A model generated the notes under the pieces. It was not told the origin of the DNA, made no database searches, and saw only the letters and a list, made by a program, of their open reading frames with translations. This document shows, piece after piece, positions 44,188-52,579 of a stretch of DNA of 64,000 bases. A program made the position numbers and the translations under genes. Source of the DNA: Bradyrhizobium vignae. GTDB lineage: Bacteria > Pseudomonadota > Alphaproteobacteria > Rhizobiales > Xanthobacteraceae. How positions within the stretch are numbered: position 1 is the first letter of the stretch; each line of letters starts with the position of its first letter. The stretch is taken from NCBI RefSeq assembly GCF_004114425.1, contig NZ_RDQF01000027.1, forward strand, positions 1 to 64,000, in the 5' to 3' direction.

Positions 44188-44637
44188 TCAATAGCGATAC
44201 GGGTTTTGGTGCGGGCAGACCCAATTGCCGTAGGTGTCCTGATAACAGCCATTGTTGTAGTAGCCGTAAGCGCCGTAAGCGCCCGCTGCTGCGGCCCCAA
44301 CCGCGGCGGCGCCATAGGCCGCGCGGCCCCAGCCGTAACCAGGACGATATCCCGGATAACCGGCGACGGGACGGCCCGGGCGACCTGCGACTGGATAGCG
44401 GCCGGGACGACCGGCTATCGGATGAGCAGGGCGCGCACCTCTGGCGACGCGATGCCCGCCATGGATGCGGCCAGCATGAACAGCACCACCGCGGAAACCT
44501 CCGCCATGAAAGCCGCCTGCACGCGCTCCGCCGCCATGAAAGCCGCCACCACCGCGACGAGCGAAAGCATCGTCGGGAACGAGGCTGACGGTGAGCAGGA
44601 CAAAGACCGCAAGAGCAGCCAGAAGATAACGAAGCAT
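44188..44637 (-). CDS. Small secreted Gly/His/Arg/Tyr-rich protein
   Basis: A 149-residue low-complexity exported protein. After a signal peptide (LAALAVFVLLTVSLVPDDAFA) come repeats with the pattern G-G-x-H/F-x-G-G (FHGGGARAGGFHGGGFRGGAVHAG), then Pro/Gly/Arg repeats built on AGRPGRYPVAGRPGRP, then an Ala/Tyr segment and a short end with two cysteines (NGCYQDTYGNWVC). The start is the ATG at 44637 with an AGGAGGAGATGCC Shine-Dalgarno. Histidine and tyrosine richness could mean metal binding or a cell-surface role. A FixK/FNR-like site lies 115 bases upstream. Confidence 0.82.
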   Translation of the reverse strand: MLRYLLAALAVFVLLTVSLVPDDAFARRGGGGFHGGGARAGGFHGGGFRGGAVHAGRIHGGHRVARGARPAHPIAGRPGRYPVAGRPGRPVAGYPGYRPGYGWGRAAYGAAAVGAAAAGAYGAYGYYNNGCYQDTYGNWVCPHQNPYRY

Positions 44638-44745
44638 GGCATCTCCTCCTATGATCGGGGTGCCATCACTCGGTCTTGGATGATGCCGCCGCACGACCGC
44701 GATAGGCACCCGATGGTAAGGTCGGGTACCGATCCGAATTTGAGC

Positions 44746-44759
44746 TTGACTTAAATCAA
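44746..44759. promoter_or_regulatory. FixK/FNR-like operator, small secreted protein gene
   Basis: TTGACTTAAATCAA fits TTGA-N6-TCAA. Its centre is about 115 bases from the ATG at 44637, implying a leader of about 70 bases if it activates from -41.5. Confidence 0.7.
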
Positions 44760-44789
44760 CAAGACGACGGCTTTGTGAGGTGGGCTCCT

Positions 44790-44817
44790 GCAGCGCGCGC
44801 GTGAACACGCGCGCTGC
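44790..44817 (-). terminator. Hairpin after the AspT/decarboxylase operon
   Basis: GCAGCGCGCG and CGCGCGCTGC form a ten-base-pair stem nine bases past the stop of the minus-strand secreted-protein gene. No T-tract follows, so efficiency is uncertain. Confidence 0.6.
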
Positions 44818-44826
44818 GTGGCCCCT

Positions 44827-45267
44827 TCAACTCGATTTCAGGCGGATTGTGACGCCGCCGACGGCAGCCGATACTTCCGCGCCGACCCGCGGGCCGCTGA
44901 GCTGGAGGATCACGCCATTGCTGTTCTGCAACTGAACCGCGCCAGCACCTGCGGCGACTGCCCCACCTGCTCCTCCCACGGCATAAGTGCCTTCAATGGA
45001 TGCCGGCCCCTTCAAATTGAGGGCGCGGCCGACGAACTTCGTGGTCGACGCCCCGATGGTGAGGCCTACGCTCATGCCAGACACCGTGAACGGATATTTC
45101 TTGCCCCGGTAGAGCAGAACGCCCTCTCCGCCACCGGCGCCGATGATGAAGCCACCCTTGGTGAAGACGACCGCAACCTGGCCGGTATCGGCACGGGCCG
45201 GCGTGTTGAAGCCGGCAACGGTTGCGAGCGAGGCGACCAGGACGGCGCCGAAGGTCAGTTTTCTCAT
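44827..45267 (-). CDS. Small secreted glycine-rich protein (intact paralogue)
   Basis: A 146-residue protein with a signal peptide ending NTPARAD. The mature part is rich in beta-prone Gly/Val stretches: VVFTKGGFIIGAGGGEGVLLYRG, SGMSVGLTIGAS, IEGTYAVGGAGGAVAAGAGAV and GVILQLSGPRVGAEVSAAVGG. It is homologous along its whole length to the frameshifted gene at 34656-35115. The family resembles DUF1134/EipA in its G-E-G-V-L and terminal G-x-x-L-x-A pattern, but I am not sure. The ATG at 45267 is the start; the frame open to 45855 merely overlaps the exchanger gene. It lies 17 bases after the AspT-type gene, so it is the third gene of the decarboxylase operon. Confidence 0.8.
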   Translation of the reverse strand: MRKLTFGAVLVASLATVAGFNTPARADTGQVAVVFTKGGFIIGAGGGEGVLLYRGKKYPFTVSGMSVGLTIGASTTKFVGRALNLKGPASIEGTYAVGGAGGAVAAGAGAVQLQNSNGVILQLSGPRVGAEVSAAVGGVTIRLKSS

Positions 45268-45284
45268 GACGTGTCTTCCCCTTA

Positions 45285-46985
45285 TTATTGAGCCAGGATC
45301 ATCGCGAAGTAACCGAAGATGGTGAGAAGGATGCCCGAAACGGCATAGCCGACCGGGAATCCGATCCAGGGCACGGAGCTCTGGATCTCGACCGCAGCCT
45401 CGCGGCACGGGCCGGAATGCGAGCGCGCGCCGGCAACGCCGCCCATCAGCACCGCCGGATTGATCTTGAAGACGTGGAATCCGATCGCCCAGACGATGAA
45501 CGGCGGGATCGTGCACGCGATGAAGCCGACGATGAAGATCTTCAGGGCGACCGCGCCGGTGAGCTGGGCCAACAGGCCTGCGCCGGCATTGACGCCGACG
45601 ATCGCGACGAACACGACGAGGCCGAGATCCTCGAGTACGTTTCGCGCCGCATTCGGCGTATTGCCGAAGAAGCGCAGACGCGACACGATCGAGGACACGA
45701 TCACGCCGGACAGCAAGAGGCCGCCGGCATTGCCGAGGCCGACCTTGGCCCCGAACGCGGGGAATTCGACCATGCCGATCAGGAAGCCAAGGATCATGCC
45801 GACAGACAGAGTCAGCAGGTCGGTCGAGGTGTTGGCGCGCGCGATGCGCCCCCACATCTCGCCGAGCTCGTTGACCGCCGACTTCAGGCCGACCACCGAG
45901 ACGATGTCCATGCGTTCCAGCTTGGTCTTGAGACCGGCCGGGATCTGCACGCCGCCCCGTTCGACCTTGGTGACCTGCAGCTGGCCGGCGATAGCCGTGT
46001 CGCGGAAGGATTCGAAGGTACGCCCGACGACGTCCTTGTTGAAGACGACGATTTCAGCCTGGTCCATGGGTATACCGAGCGTCTTGGCATCGACGACTTC
46101 CGGACCAATCAGGCCCATCTTCTCGGTCAGATGCTCGGTCGATCCGCCCAGCGCGACGATATCGCCCTTCTGCAGCACGAGATCAGGATCAGCGCCCTGC
46201 GGCTCGCCCTTACGCCCCACATTGACGATCCGGTATTCCGGATTCATTGCGCGGAATTTGGCAATGCTCAACCCCACCGTCGCTGGATTCTCCAGCCGGT
46301 AGGCGCGCAGACCGAACTGACGGTAGCCGGTCAGGGCGCCGCCTTCGAGATCCTTGACGCCGAACTCCTGCTCGTACTTCTTCGCAGCGGCCTTGGCATC
46401 GACGCCCCACCAGCGCGGCAAATATTTGCAGATCAGGATGATGCCGACGGTGCCCCAGATATAGGTGATGCCGTAGGACAGAGCGATCATGCCGGACGCT
46501 TCCTCGGGCTTCATACCCTCAGGCAGCTTGACGACACCTGAGGTTACCGCCTGCTCGGCCGAGCCGATCGCCGCCGACATGGTCTGCGACCCCGCCAGCA
46601 TGCCGCCGGCCGCACCGGGCGGCAACGCGAAGAGCTTCGCACCAAGCACGACCAGTGTCAGGCCCAGAATGCTGGACACGACCGCGAGGAACAGGAACTT
46701 GACGCCATCTCCCCTGAGGCTGTTGATGAAGGACGGACCGACGCGCAGACCTACACCGTACATGAAGAGATAGTAAAAGAGGCTCTTGGCGAAATTGTTC
46801 AGCTCCAGCTTCACGCCATAGCTGGATGCCCAGACCGAGATGCCCGCGCCGACCACGATGGCGCCAGCGACCATGCCGAGACCATAACCCTTGATGCTGG
46901 CCCGGCCGATATAGACGGCGAGACCGACCACGAAGAACAGCAGCAAATACGGGTACTGCTGCAAGAACTGAAAAAATGCCTGCAT
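45285..46985 (-). CDS. AspT/YidE-family amino acid exchanger
   Basis: A 566-residue inner-membrane antiporter of the aspartate:alanine exchanger family. Two hydrophobic blocks (about 1-180 and 385-566) flank a cytosolic middle with two TrkA-C (RCK_C) domains, seen in EYRIVNVGRKGEPQGADPDLVLQKGDIVALGG and GVQIPAGLKTKLERMDIVSVVG. The membrane parts carry family motifs such as VGLRVGPSFINSLRGDG and PPGAAGGMLAGSQTMSAAIGSAEQAV. In Tetragenococcus, AspT couples with an aspartate decarboxylase to make a proton-motive cycle. Here it sits 17 bases behind an Orn/Lys/Arg decarboxylase, implying an analogous amino acid/decarboxylation-product exchange; the actual pair is unknown. Confidence 0.93.
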   Translation of the reverse strand: MQAFFQFLQQYPYLLLFFVVGLAVYIGRASIKGYGLGMVAGAIVVGAGISVWASSYGVKLELNNFAKSLFYYLFMYGVGLRVGPSFINSLRGDGVKFLFLAVVSSILGLTLVVLGAKLFALPPGAAGGMLAGSQTMSAAIGSAEQAVTSGVVKLPEGMKPEEASGMIALSYGITYIWGTVGIILICKYLPRWWGVDAKAAAKKYEQEFGVKDLEGGALTGYRQFGLRAYRLENPATVGLSIAKFRAMNPEYRIVNVGRKGEPQGADPDLVLQKGDIVALGGSTEHLTEKMGLIGPEVVDAKTLGIPMDQAEIVVFNKDVVGRTFESFRDTAIAGQLQVTKVERGGVQIPAGLKTKLERMDIVSVVGLKSAVNELGEMWGRIARANTSTDLLTLSVGMILGFLIGMVEFPAFGAKVGLGNAGGLLLSGVIVSSIVSRLRFFGNTPNAARNVLEDLGLVVFVAIVGVNAGAGLLAQLTGAVALKIFIVGFIACTIPPFIVWAIGFHVFKINPAVLMGGVAGARSHSGPCREAAVEIQSSVPWIGFPVGYAVSGILLTIFGYFAMILAQ

Positions 46986-47002
46986 GTTCGTCCCCTCCCG
47001 CC

Positions 47003-49753
47003 CTATGACGCGGCCTTGAGCTTCGGCTGCGCGCTGGGCTTCGGCCTGCCGAGCTTGGCCAAGGCTTCCGTCCGTACGAGTTTCAGCCCTTCCTTGGCGT
47101 CGTAGCCATGGATCTCCTTCACATCGAGCTTGCGCATGAAGTCGATGGTCTCCTGGGTGATGACCTGGCCGGGCACCATGATCGGGAAGCCCGGCGGATA
47201 CGGGATCACGAAGTTGGCCGAGACGAGCTCGGGACCGGCCTTCAGCCGCCGGTCGATCTCGGGGTCGTTGAGGCGAATGTGCTCGCAGCCGGCGACGTCA
47301 TAGGCCGCGTAGAAGCCGCTGCGGATATCGCCTTCATTGGTCCTGGTGCCGGCATCGCCGCGGAAGCTCGGGTGGAAATGCGAGAAGTTCGGCAGGTCGG
47401 GCACGTCCTTCATGAGGCTCGTCACCCGTGCCTCGAAGGTCTTCCGCGCATTGGCGCCGCTGGCGAGGCCGCGGTCGATCTCGCCCGCGATCTCGGCGAG
47501 CACGCGGACGAGATGCGCGACATCGCTGCGGGTGTTGTTGATGTTGGACTGGACCAGGACCGAGTTGCGTGAGGTCTTGTTGACCTGGATGTTGTACTCG
47601 TTGGCGAGAATGCCCTTGAACTGCGTGCCGTCATAGCCGGCCATGCCGCACACCAGCGTCATGCGGGTCGGGTCGAGGCAGAACTCGTCCTCGTCCAGAC
47701 TCCTCAGCGCATTCGCCCAATTGACGCCGGGGGCGAGGAAGTCGGTGAAGCCGCTCTGGCGGTACTGCGCCGGCACCATGGCGTCGGCGCCAAGGATGCG
47801 GAAATATTTCGAGATCAGCGGATTGTTGTTGACCGCCTGGCGGATCGCGAACGCGATCTCGATCGCGTTGGCGACGAGGCCATAGCCCTCCAACTCCATC
47901 TGCCGCCGCGAGATGTCGAGGCTGGCGATGAGCTGCTGGTTCGGACTGGTCGAGGCATGGGTGAACACCGCCTCCTTGAACTGCTGCTCGACGGTGTGGA
48001 ATTCGACGTCCTTGACCGAAAGCATCGAGCCCTGGCGGATCGCCGACATCGACTTGTGGGTCGAGTTGGTCTGGTAGACGCGCAGCCGGATCTGTCTGGG
48101 GTCCGGGATCAGCCGGGTCTTGAGCAGCACCTCGTCGGACGGGTTCTTGCCGAGCTCGGCCTGCTGCTTCTCATAGACCGCGACCGACCTGGGATCGCGC
48201 ATCCATGCCTCGATCTCGTTGGCGGCGCCAAGTCCGGTCCGGCGGCGCAGGAACGGCGAGAAGCGCGCGAAGCCGAACCAGGCTTCATCCCAGAGAAAGA
48301 TCAGATCGGGCTTGATGGCGAGGCATTCCTCCATCACCCGTCTAGTGTTGTAGATATGGCCGTCGAAGGTACAGTTCGTCAGGTCGACCATCTTGACGCG
48401 GTCGAGCCGGCCGTCGGCCTTGGCGCCCAGCAGCGCCTGCTTGATCGTCTTCAGCGGCACCGCGCCATACATCGAATATTCCGTCATCGGGAAGGCTTCG
48501 ACATAGAGCGGCTGCGCACCGGCAAGCACCATGCCGTAGTGATGCGACTTGTGGCAATTGCGATCGACGATCGCGATGTCGCCGGGCGCGAGCAGGGCCT
48601 GCACCGCCATCTTGTTCGACGTCGAGGTGCCGTTGGTGACGAAGAAGACGCGGTCGGCGCCGAGCGCCCTCGCCGCCTTCTCCTGCGCCTTCTTGATGGT
48701 GCCGGTCGGCTCCAGCATGCTGTCGAGGCCGCCGGTGGTGGCGCTGCTCTCGGCCAGGAACAGGTTCGGGCCGTAGAACTCGCCCATGTCCCGGATCCAG
48801 TCGGACTTGAAGATCGACTTGCCTCGGGCGATCGGCAGCGCGTGGAACGTGCCGATCGGACGCTGCGCATATTTCTTGAGATTGTCGAAGAACGGCGTGT
48901 CGTAGCGATCCTGGATGCCTTCGAGGATCGACAGATGCAGTTCCAGCAGTTCTTCAACGGAATAGAAGATGCGGCGGACCACATCCGCCTCGGGATTGCC
49001 TGCCAACTCTTCCACGTCCCGGTTCGAGATCATGTAAAGGTCGAGCTCGGGCCTGACGCGCTTGATGATCTGGGCGAGCCGGAGCGCCGAGGTGTCGGTT
49101 TCGTCGATGAGACCGGCCGAGGCCATGATCGAGCGCAACACCGGCGCATCGTGGCGCGAGCGCAGGCCGAAGCCCTCGTTGATGATGACTGCTCCGATGT
49201 TCGGATTGAGCATCGTCGCGCAGAAGGCGTCCTCCAGGCTGCCGACGATGACAGGTTCGTAGACGAAGGCATCGACCGGGCGCCGCAGCTTGCGCCATTC
49301 GGCGGCCAGGGCCGGCCACTGGCTCGATGATGCGCCGGTGACGATCAGGGTCTCGAAATACGGCCTACGCGCGCTGTGCGCGCCAAAGGCCGGCGGCACC
49401 AGCTCCGGCGCGTCAGCATTGCCGTCGTCCTTGGCGTTCCAGTCGCCGGCATGCTGGCGGAAGGATCGCGTCGCCAGCGCCTGGGCAATTCGCGTCGCAA
49501 GGGCGAACGATGACGCACCGTCGCCGGCGGCCGCAGCTTCCCGCAGCGCCGCCATGAGGTGCGGACCGGGATAGCCGTGAAATTCCTCGGTGATCGAAAG
49601 ATCGGCCAGTGCCGCATCATAGGCCGCGCGATTGCCCACGCGCGCCCAGGTCTTTGCTGCCTCCACAAGGTCGCGCCAGTCGTCTGCCCGCGCGCCCGGG
49701 CCGGAAAAGAACTGGTCGATACGCTTCTGTGCGGGCTTGGTGTCTTTGGACAT
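47003..49753 (-). CDS. Orn/Lys/Arg decarboxylase (fold type I, acid-inducible type)
   Basis: A 916-residue PLP decarboxylase of the prokaryotic ornithine/lysine/arginine group, with an N-terminal receiver-like wing domain (about 110-250), a PLP-binding large domain and the long C-terminal part. The Schiff-base lysine is in TNSTHKSMSAIRQGSML; other landmarks are FVTNGTSTSNKMAVQALLAPGD, the HKSHHYGMVLAGAQPLYV block, FLWDEAWFGFARF, and the C-terminal IPYPPGFPIMVPGQ. The start is the ATG at 49753 (MSKDTKPAQKRID) with a GGGAGAGAG Shine-Dalgarno; the frame to 49816 runs into the operator. The product is a diamine or agmatine. The length exceeds the usual 710-750 residues because of N-terminal sequence. 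It leads the operon with the AspT-type exchanger. Confidence 0.93.
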   Translation of the reverse strand: MSKDTKPAQKRIDQFFSGPGARADDWRDLVEAAKTWARVGNRAAYDAALADLSITEEFHGYPGPHLMAALREAAAAGDGASSFALATRIAQALATRSFRQHAGDWNAKDDGNADAPELVPPAFGAHSARRPYFETLIVTGASSSQWPALAAEWRKLRRPVDAFVYEPVIVGSLEDAFCATMLNPNIGAVIINEGFGLRSRHDAPVLRSIMASAGLIDETDTSALRLAQIIKRVRPELDLYMISNRDVEELAGNPEADVVRRIFYSVEELLELHLSILEGIQDRYDTPFFDNLKKYAQRPIGTFHALPIARGKSIFKSDWIRDMGEFYGPNLFLAESSATTGGLDSMLEPTGTIKKAQEKAARALGADRVFFVTNGTSTSNKMAVQALLAPGDIAIVDRNCHKSHHYGMVLAGAQPLYVEAFPMTEYSMYGAVPLKTIKQALLGAKADGRLDRVKMVDLTNCTFDGHIYNTRRVMEECLAIKPDLIFLWDEAWFGFARFSPFLRRRTGLGAANEIEAWMRDPRSVAVYEKQQAELGKNPSDEVLLKTRLIPDPRQIRLRVYQTNSTHKSMSAIRQGSMLSVKDVEFHTVEQQFKEAVFTHASTSPNQQLIASLDISRRQMELEGYGLVANAIEIAFAIRQAVNNNPLISKYFRILGADAMVPAQYRQSGFTDFLAPGVNWANALRSLDEDEFCLDPTRMTLVCGMAGYDGTQFKGILANEYNIQVNKTSRNSVLVQSNINNTRSDVAHLVRVLAEIAGEIDRGLASGANARKTFEARVTSLMKDVPDLPNFSHFHPSFRGDAGTRTNEGDIRSGFYAAYDVAGCEHIRLNDPEIDRRLKAGPELVSANFVIPYPPGFPIMVPGQVITQETIDFMRKLDVKEIHGYDAKEGLKLVRTEALAKLGRPKPSAQPKLKAAS

Positions 49754-49815
49754 CTCTCTCTCCCGATCCTTTACCGAAGGTGATGCGGATCGTGGGAGCG
49801 GCGCGGGTCGTGCCA

Positions 49816-49829
49816 TTGATCCAAGTCAA
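49816..49829. promoter_or_regulatory. FixK/FNR-like operator, decarboxylase-exchanger operon
   Basis: TTGATCCAAGTCAA fits TTGA-N6-TCAA. Its centre is 69.5 bases upstream of the decarboxylase ATG at 49753. Confidence 0.78.
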
Positions 49830-49886
49830 CGGTCGCGTGCATTATGCGAGCCGATGCCGTGCCGTTCGCAGCGCAACACGAAGACA

Positions 49887-51590
49887 TCAGGCCGTTCGTT
49901 GTGCGACGTTCGCCTGATCATCGCCGAGCAGGCTATCGAGCGACCGCAGCCACTGGGCGCTGTCGGTCTTATCCGCGAGCCCTTCGGCACGCAGAAGATC
50001 GCGGAGCTGCGCGTGCGCGCCGACGATGCAGAAGGTCACCCTGCGTGACGCAAGTTCGTCACGCAGCTCGTGCAGCATGCGTGCGCCCGCCAGATCGATA
50101 TAGGGCGAGGCCGAGAGGTCGCAGGCCACCAGCCGGACGCCGGGCGACCTCCGGAGCGCGGTCAGGACGGTTTCCAGGATCGTCTCGGCATTGATGTAGA
50201 GCAGCGACGCTTCGGGCCGGAAAGCGATGATCCCGACCAGCGGCTCGATGCCCTCATGTCTCGCGCTATCCGAATAACGGCCGCTGCCGGGCAAGCGGCC
50301 GAGGAACGCGACATTGGGCTGCGAGGCCCGCGCCAGCAGCAGGAAGATCGAGGCGATCGACGCCAGCAGAACGCCCTGGAGGATGCCGAGCAACAAAACG
50401 GAGATCAGCGCAATCGCCGCCGCGTAGAAATCGATGCGGCTGACCTGCCACATTCGCAGCGGCGCTCGAACGTCGACCAGCCTGTAGACGGCAGCGATGA
50501 CGATCGCCGCGAGCACCGCCTTCGGCAGGTTGGTCAGCAGCCCCGTGAAGAACAGCAGGCACAGCCCGAGCGCCACCGAGCAGATCATCAGCGCCAGCGG
50601 CGTCCGCGCACCGGCATTGTCGTTGACGGCCGATTGCGACAGGCCCCCCGCGACGGGATAGCCATGGCCAAAGGCAGCGGCGAGGTTCGCCGCGCCCAGT
50701 CCCAGGAACTCTTGGCGGACATCGAGCGGATAGCCATGCCTGGCGGCAAAGCTGCGGGCCGCCGATACGCCTTCGATATAGGCCAGCAGCACACAGCCTG
50801 CGGCGAGCGGGAACAGGTCGTCGAATTCCAGCAGGCCGAATGTCGGGATCGCCAGTGCCGGCAGCCCTTCCGGTATCTTCCCGGTGACGGGCACGCCGAG
50901 GGCTGGCAAGCCCAGGAGCGTTGCCAGAGCGATCGCGAGTGCCACGACGGTGATGCCAACGGGTTTTCCCGGCAAAAGCCGTTCGCCGAGCAGAAGCAAC
51001 AGGAGCGCGACCGCGCCGATGCCCAGCACAAGCAGATCGATGCCGCCGAGCTGCCCGGACAGCTTGATGACGCGATCGAAGAAATTGTGCCCGCCCCCGG
51101 CGATGCCGAGCAGGCTCGGCAACTGACTCATGATGATAGTGAGCCCTGCCCCGGCCTTGAAGCCGACCAGGATGCTGTCGCTGACAAGGCGAACCAACAC
51201 GCTGAGCTTGAACAGCCAGGCGATGAAGCACAACACCGCCACCGCAAAGGCCGCAAGGCTTGCGACCTGCGCATAGCGGACCGCATCGCCCCCGTCGAGG
51301 GCGCCGACGGTCCCGGCGATCATCAGGGAGATTGCCGAGGTCGGACCTATCGCGAGTTGGCGCGACGTTCCGAGCAAGGCATAACCGATGCCTCCGAGCA
51401 TGTAACCATAGACGCCGATCTGCGGCGGCAAGCCGGCGAGCGCGGCATAGGCGAGCGAGACCGGGATGGCGTAGGCGGCGAGCGTGATGCCGGCGATCGC
51501 GTCGGATGGCAGCCATTCGCGTCGATAGGCCGCAAGCCATTCGGCCGGTGGAAAGAATCGCGTCCAGGTCGGAGCGGGTGGCCGGTTCAT
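49887..51590 (-). CDS. SulP-family anion permease with STAS domain
   Basis: A 567-residue SLC26/SulP transporter. The N-terminal cytoplasmic lead WTRFFPPAEWLAAYRREWLPSDAIAGITLAAYAIPVSLAYAALAGLPPQIGVYG is diagnostic, 10-14 spans follow with LLGTSRQLAIGPTSAISLM and GHGYPVAGGLSQSAVNDNAGART, and a STAS domain occupies about residues 440-550 (LLYINAETILETV, VACDLSASPYIDLAGARML). Substrates in this family include sulfate, bicarbonate, chloride and C4-dicarboxylates, so the ion is unknown. Its ATG overlaps the DUF1275 stop (ATGA). The frame to 51845 is not coding for this protein. Confidence 0.93.
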   Translation of the reverse strand: MNRPPAPTWTRFFPPAEWLAAYRREWLPSDAIAGITLAAYAIPVSLAYAALAGLPPQIGVYGYMLGGIGYALLGTSRQLAIGPTSAISLMIAGTVGALDGGDAVRYAQVASLAAFAVAVLCFIAWLFKLSVLVRLVSDSILVGFKAGAGLTIIMSQLPSLLGIAGGGHNFFDRVIKLSGQLGGIDLLVLGIGAVALLLLLLGERLLPGKPVGITVVALAIALATLLGLPALGVPVTGKIPEGLPALAIPTFGLLEFDDLFPLAAGCVLLAYIEGVSAARSFAARHGYPLDVRQEFLGLGAANLAAAFGHGYPVAGGLSQSAVNDNAGARTPLALMICSVALGLCLLFFTGLLTNLPKAVLAAIVIAAVYRLVDVRAPLRMWQVSRIDFYAAAIALISVLLLGILQGVLLASIASIFLLLARASQPNVAFLGRLPGSGRYSDSARHEGIEPLVGIIAFRPEASLLYINAETILETVLTALRRSPGVRLVACDLSASPYIDLAGARMLHELRDELASRRVTFCIVGAHAQLRDLLRAEGLADKTDSAQWLRSLDSLLGDDQANVAQRTA

Positions 51591-52267
51591 CGACGGTCCT
51601 CCGAACGGGACGCTTCGCAGCGCAGCAACACAATCAACAGCGCGACCACGGGCAGGCCCAACGCGAGATCGGGAATGTTCTTGGCGGCAAAAGCGCCGGC
51701 CGCGGCACCGAAGCCGAACACGGCACACAATGCGAAGAAAATGCCCGAGCGGCGCAGCGTTCCCAGTGGGGCGCTCCCTGCCGCGACCGCGAAGACGTTC
51801 TCGATGGCCTGACGCATATTGCCGGTGATCATCACCGTGCTGCATACCGTGCCTTCGACCTTGATGAACATTGTAGCCTGCATCGCCGCCACGACGGAAA
51901 TACCGAGCGTTCCGGCCAGATCGGGCAACCGATTGTGCAGGATGCCGATCGCTACCAAGAGCAGGATCTCGATCAGCGTGCTGATCGCGCTGGCCCGCTC
52001 GCCCGCCACGCGGCGCAGCCAGGCCGCGATCACGATTCCGATCGCGAAAGCCAGGATTGGCGGCACGAACTGCAAGGCCTTAGCCCAGTTGCCGGCCATC
52101 CCATAGACCCAGAGGAAGATCAGATTGGCGGTCTGGGCATTCGCCATCACACCGTGGATGATCCAGGTATAGGCGTCGATGTAGCCGCCCGCGAAGGCGA
52201 GCAGCAAGACGATCCCGACCGTCTCGTCGCGGCGGATCGCGCCGGCTGCGACGTCCAAGGTACTCAT
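51587..52267 (-). CDS. DUF1275 (YoaK) family membrane protein
   Basis: A 226-residue membrane protein with about six spans. It starts ETVGIVLLLAFAGGYIDAYTWIIHGVMANAQTANLIFL, the signature of YoaK/DUF1275 proteins (F-x-G-G-x-x-D-x-x-T-x3-H-G-x-x-x-x-x-T-x-N). The rest, such as MFIKVEGTVCSTVMITGNMRQAIENVF, also fits. The function is unknown; it may be a small-molecule transporter. The ATG at 52267 gives the best distance to the operator at 52334 (73.5 bases); an ATG at 52294 is the alternative. The first gene of a two-gene operon with SulP. Confidence 0.9.
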   Translation of the reverse strand: MSTLDVAAGAIRRDETVGIVLLLAFAGGYIDAYTWIIHGVMANAQTANLIFLWVYGMAGNWAKALQFVPPILAFAIGIVIAAWLRRVAGERASAISTLIEILLLVAIGILHNRLPDLAGTLGISVVAAMQATMFIKVEGTVCSTVMITGNMRQAIENVFAVAAGSAPLGTLRRSGIFFALCAVFGFGAAAGAFAAKNIPDLALGLPVVALLIVLLRCEASRSEDRR

Positions 52268-52333
52268 GTCGGCAATACGGGCTGTCGCAAACATTTCATC
52301 GCGCCATAGGCATCGCCTCATCCCCGCTGAGGC

Positions 52334-52347
52334 TTGATCTGGATCAA
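52334..52347. promoter_or_regulatory. FixK/FNR-like operator, DUF1275-SulP operon
   Basis: TTGATCTGGATCAA is an ideal TTGAT-N4-ATCAA palindrome, centred 73.5 bases upstream of the chosen DUF1275 start. Confidence 0.82.
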
Positions 52348-52440
52348 GCAACATCCCGCCGTCGGCAATCAAATCACGCCAAAGCGCCGGGGAAATGCCA
52401 TGGAAACCGTCGGGTGGATCATCGCCACCGCACCGGAAAT

Positions 52441-52568
52441 TTTCCTGCACCGGCGCCTGCGACGTGGCCGAGAGTCAGACGCCGGTGCTCGCCGTGCCCT
52501 ATGCGGTCGGCAATGTCGTGCTGACGGTGCTCGGTCCGATCGTGGTCGCCGCAACTTTTGAAGGTTGA
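52441..52568 (+). pseudogene. C-terminal relic of an AspT-family exchanger gene
   Basis: The plus-strand frame reads CTGACDVAESQTPVLAVPYAVG then NVVLTVLGPIVVAATFEG before a stop at 52566-52568. This is the end of AspT-family permeases, whose last helix typically has PVLGY-V-PYAVGNVLLT-x-x-G-x-V-I-V. It is a different subgroup from the intact exchanger at 45285-46985, whose end reads PWIGFPVGYAVSGILLTIFGYF. No upstream part of the gene is recognisable; the preceding 100 bases are in other frames. Confidence 0.65.
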
Positions 52569-52579
52569 GGGAGGTTGCG

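Noticed and set aside
45268-45855. Long N-terminal extension of the small secreted protein frame
   Set aside because: It overlaps the AspT-type exchanger gene on the same strand in a different frame and is rich in Arg/Pro/Ala, typical of an out-of-frame read; the ATG at 45267 with a signal peptide is the true start.
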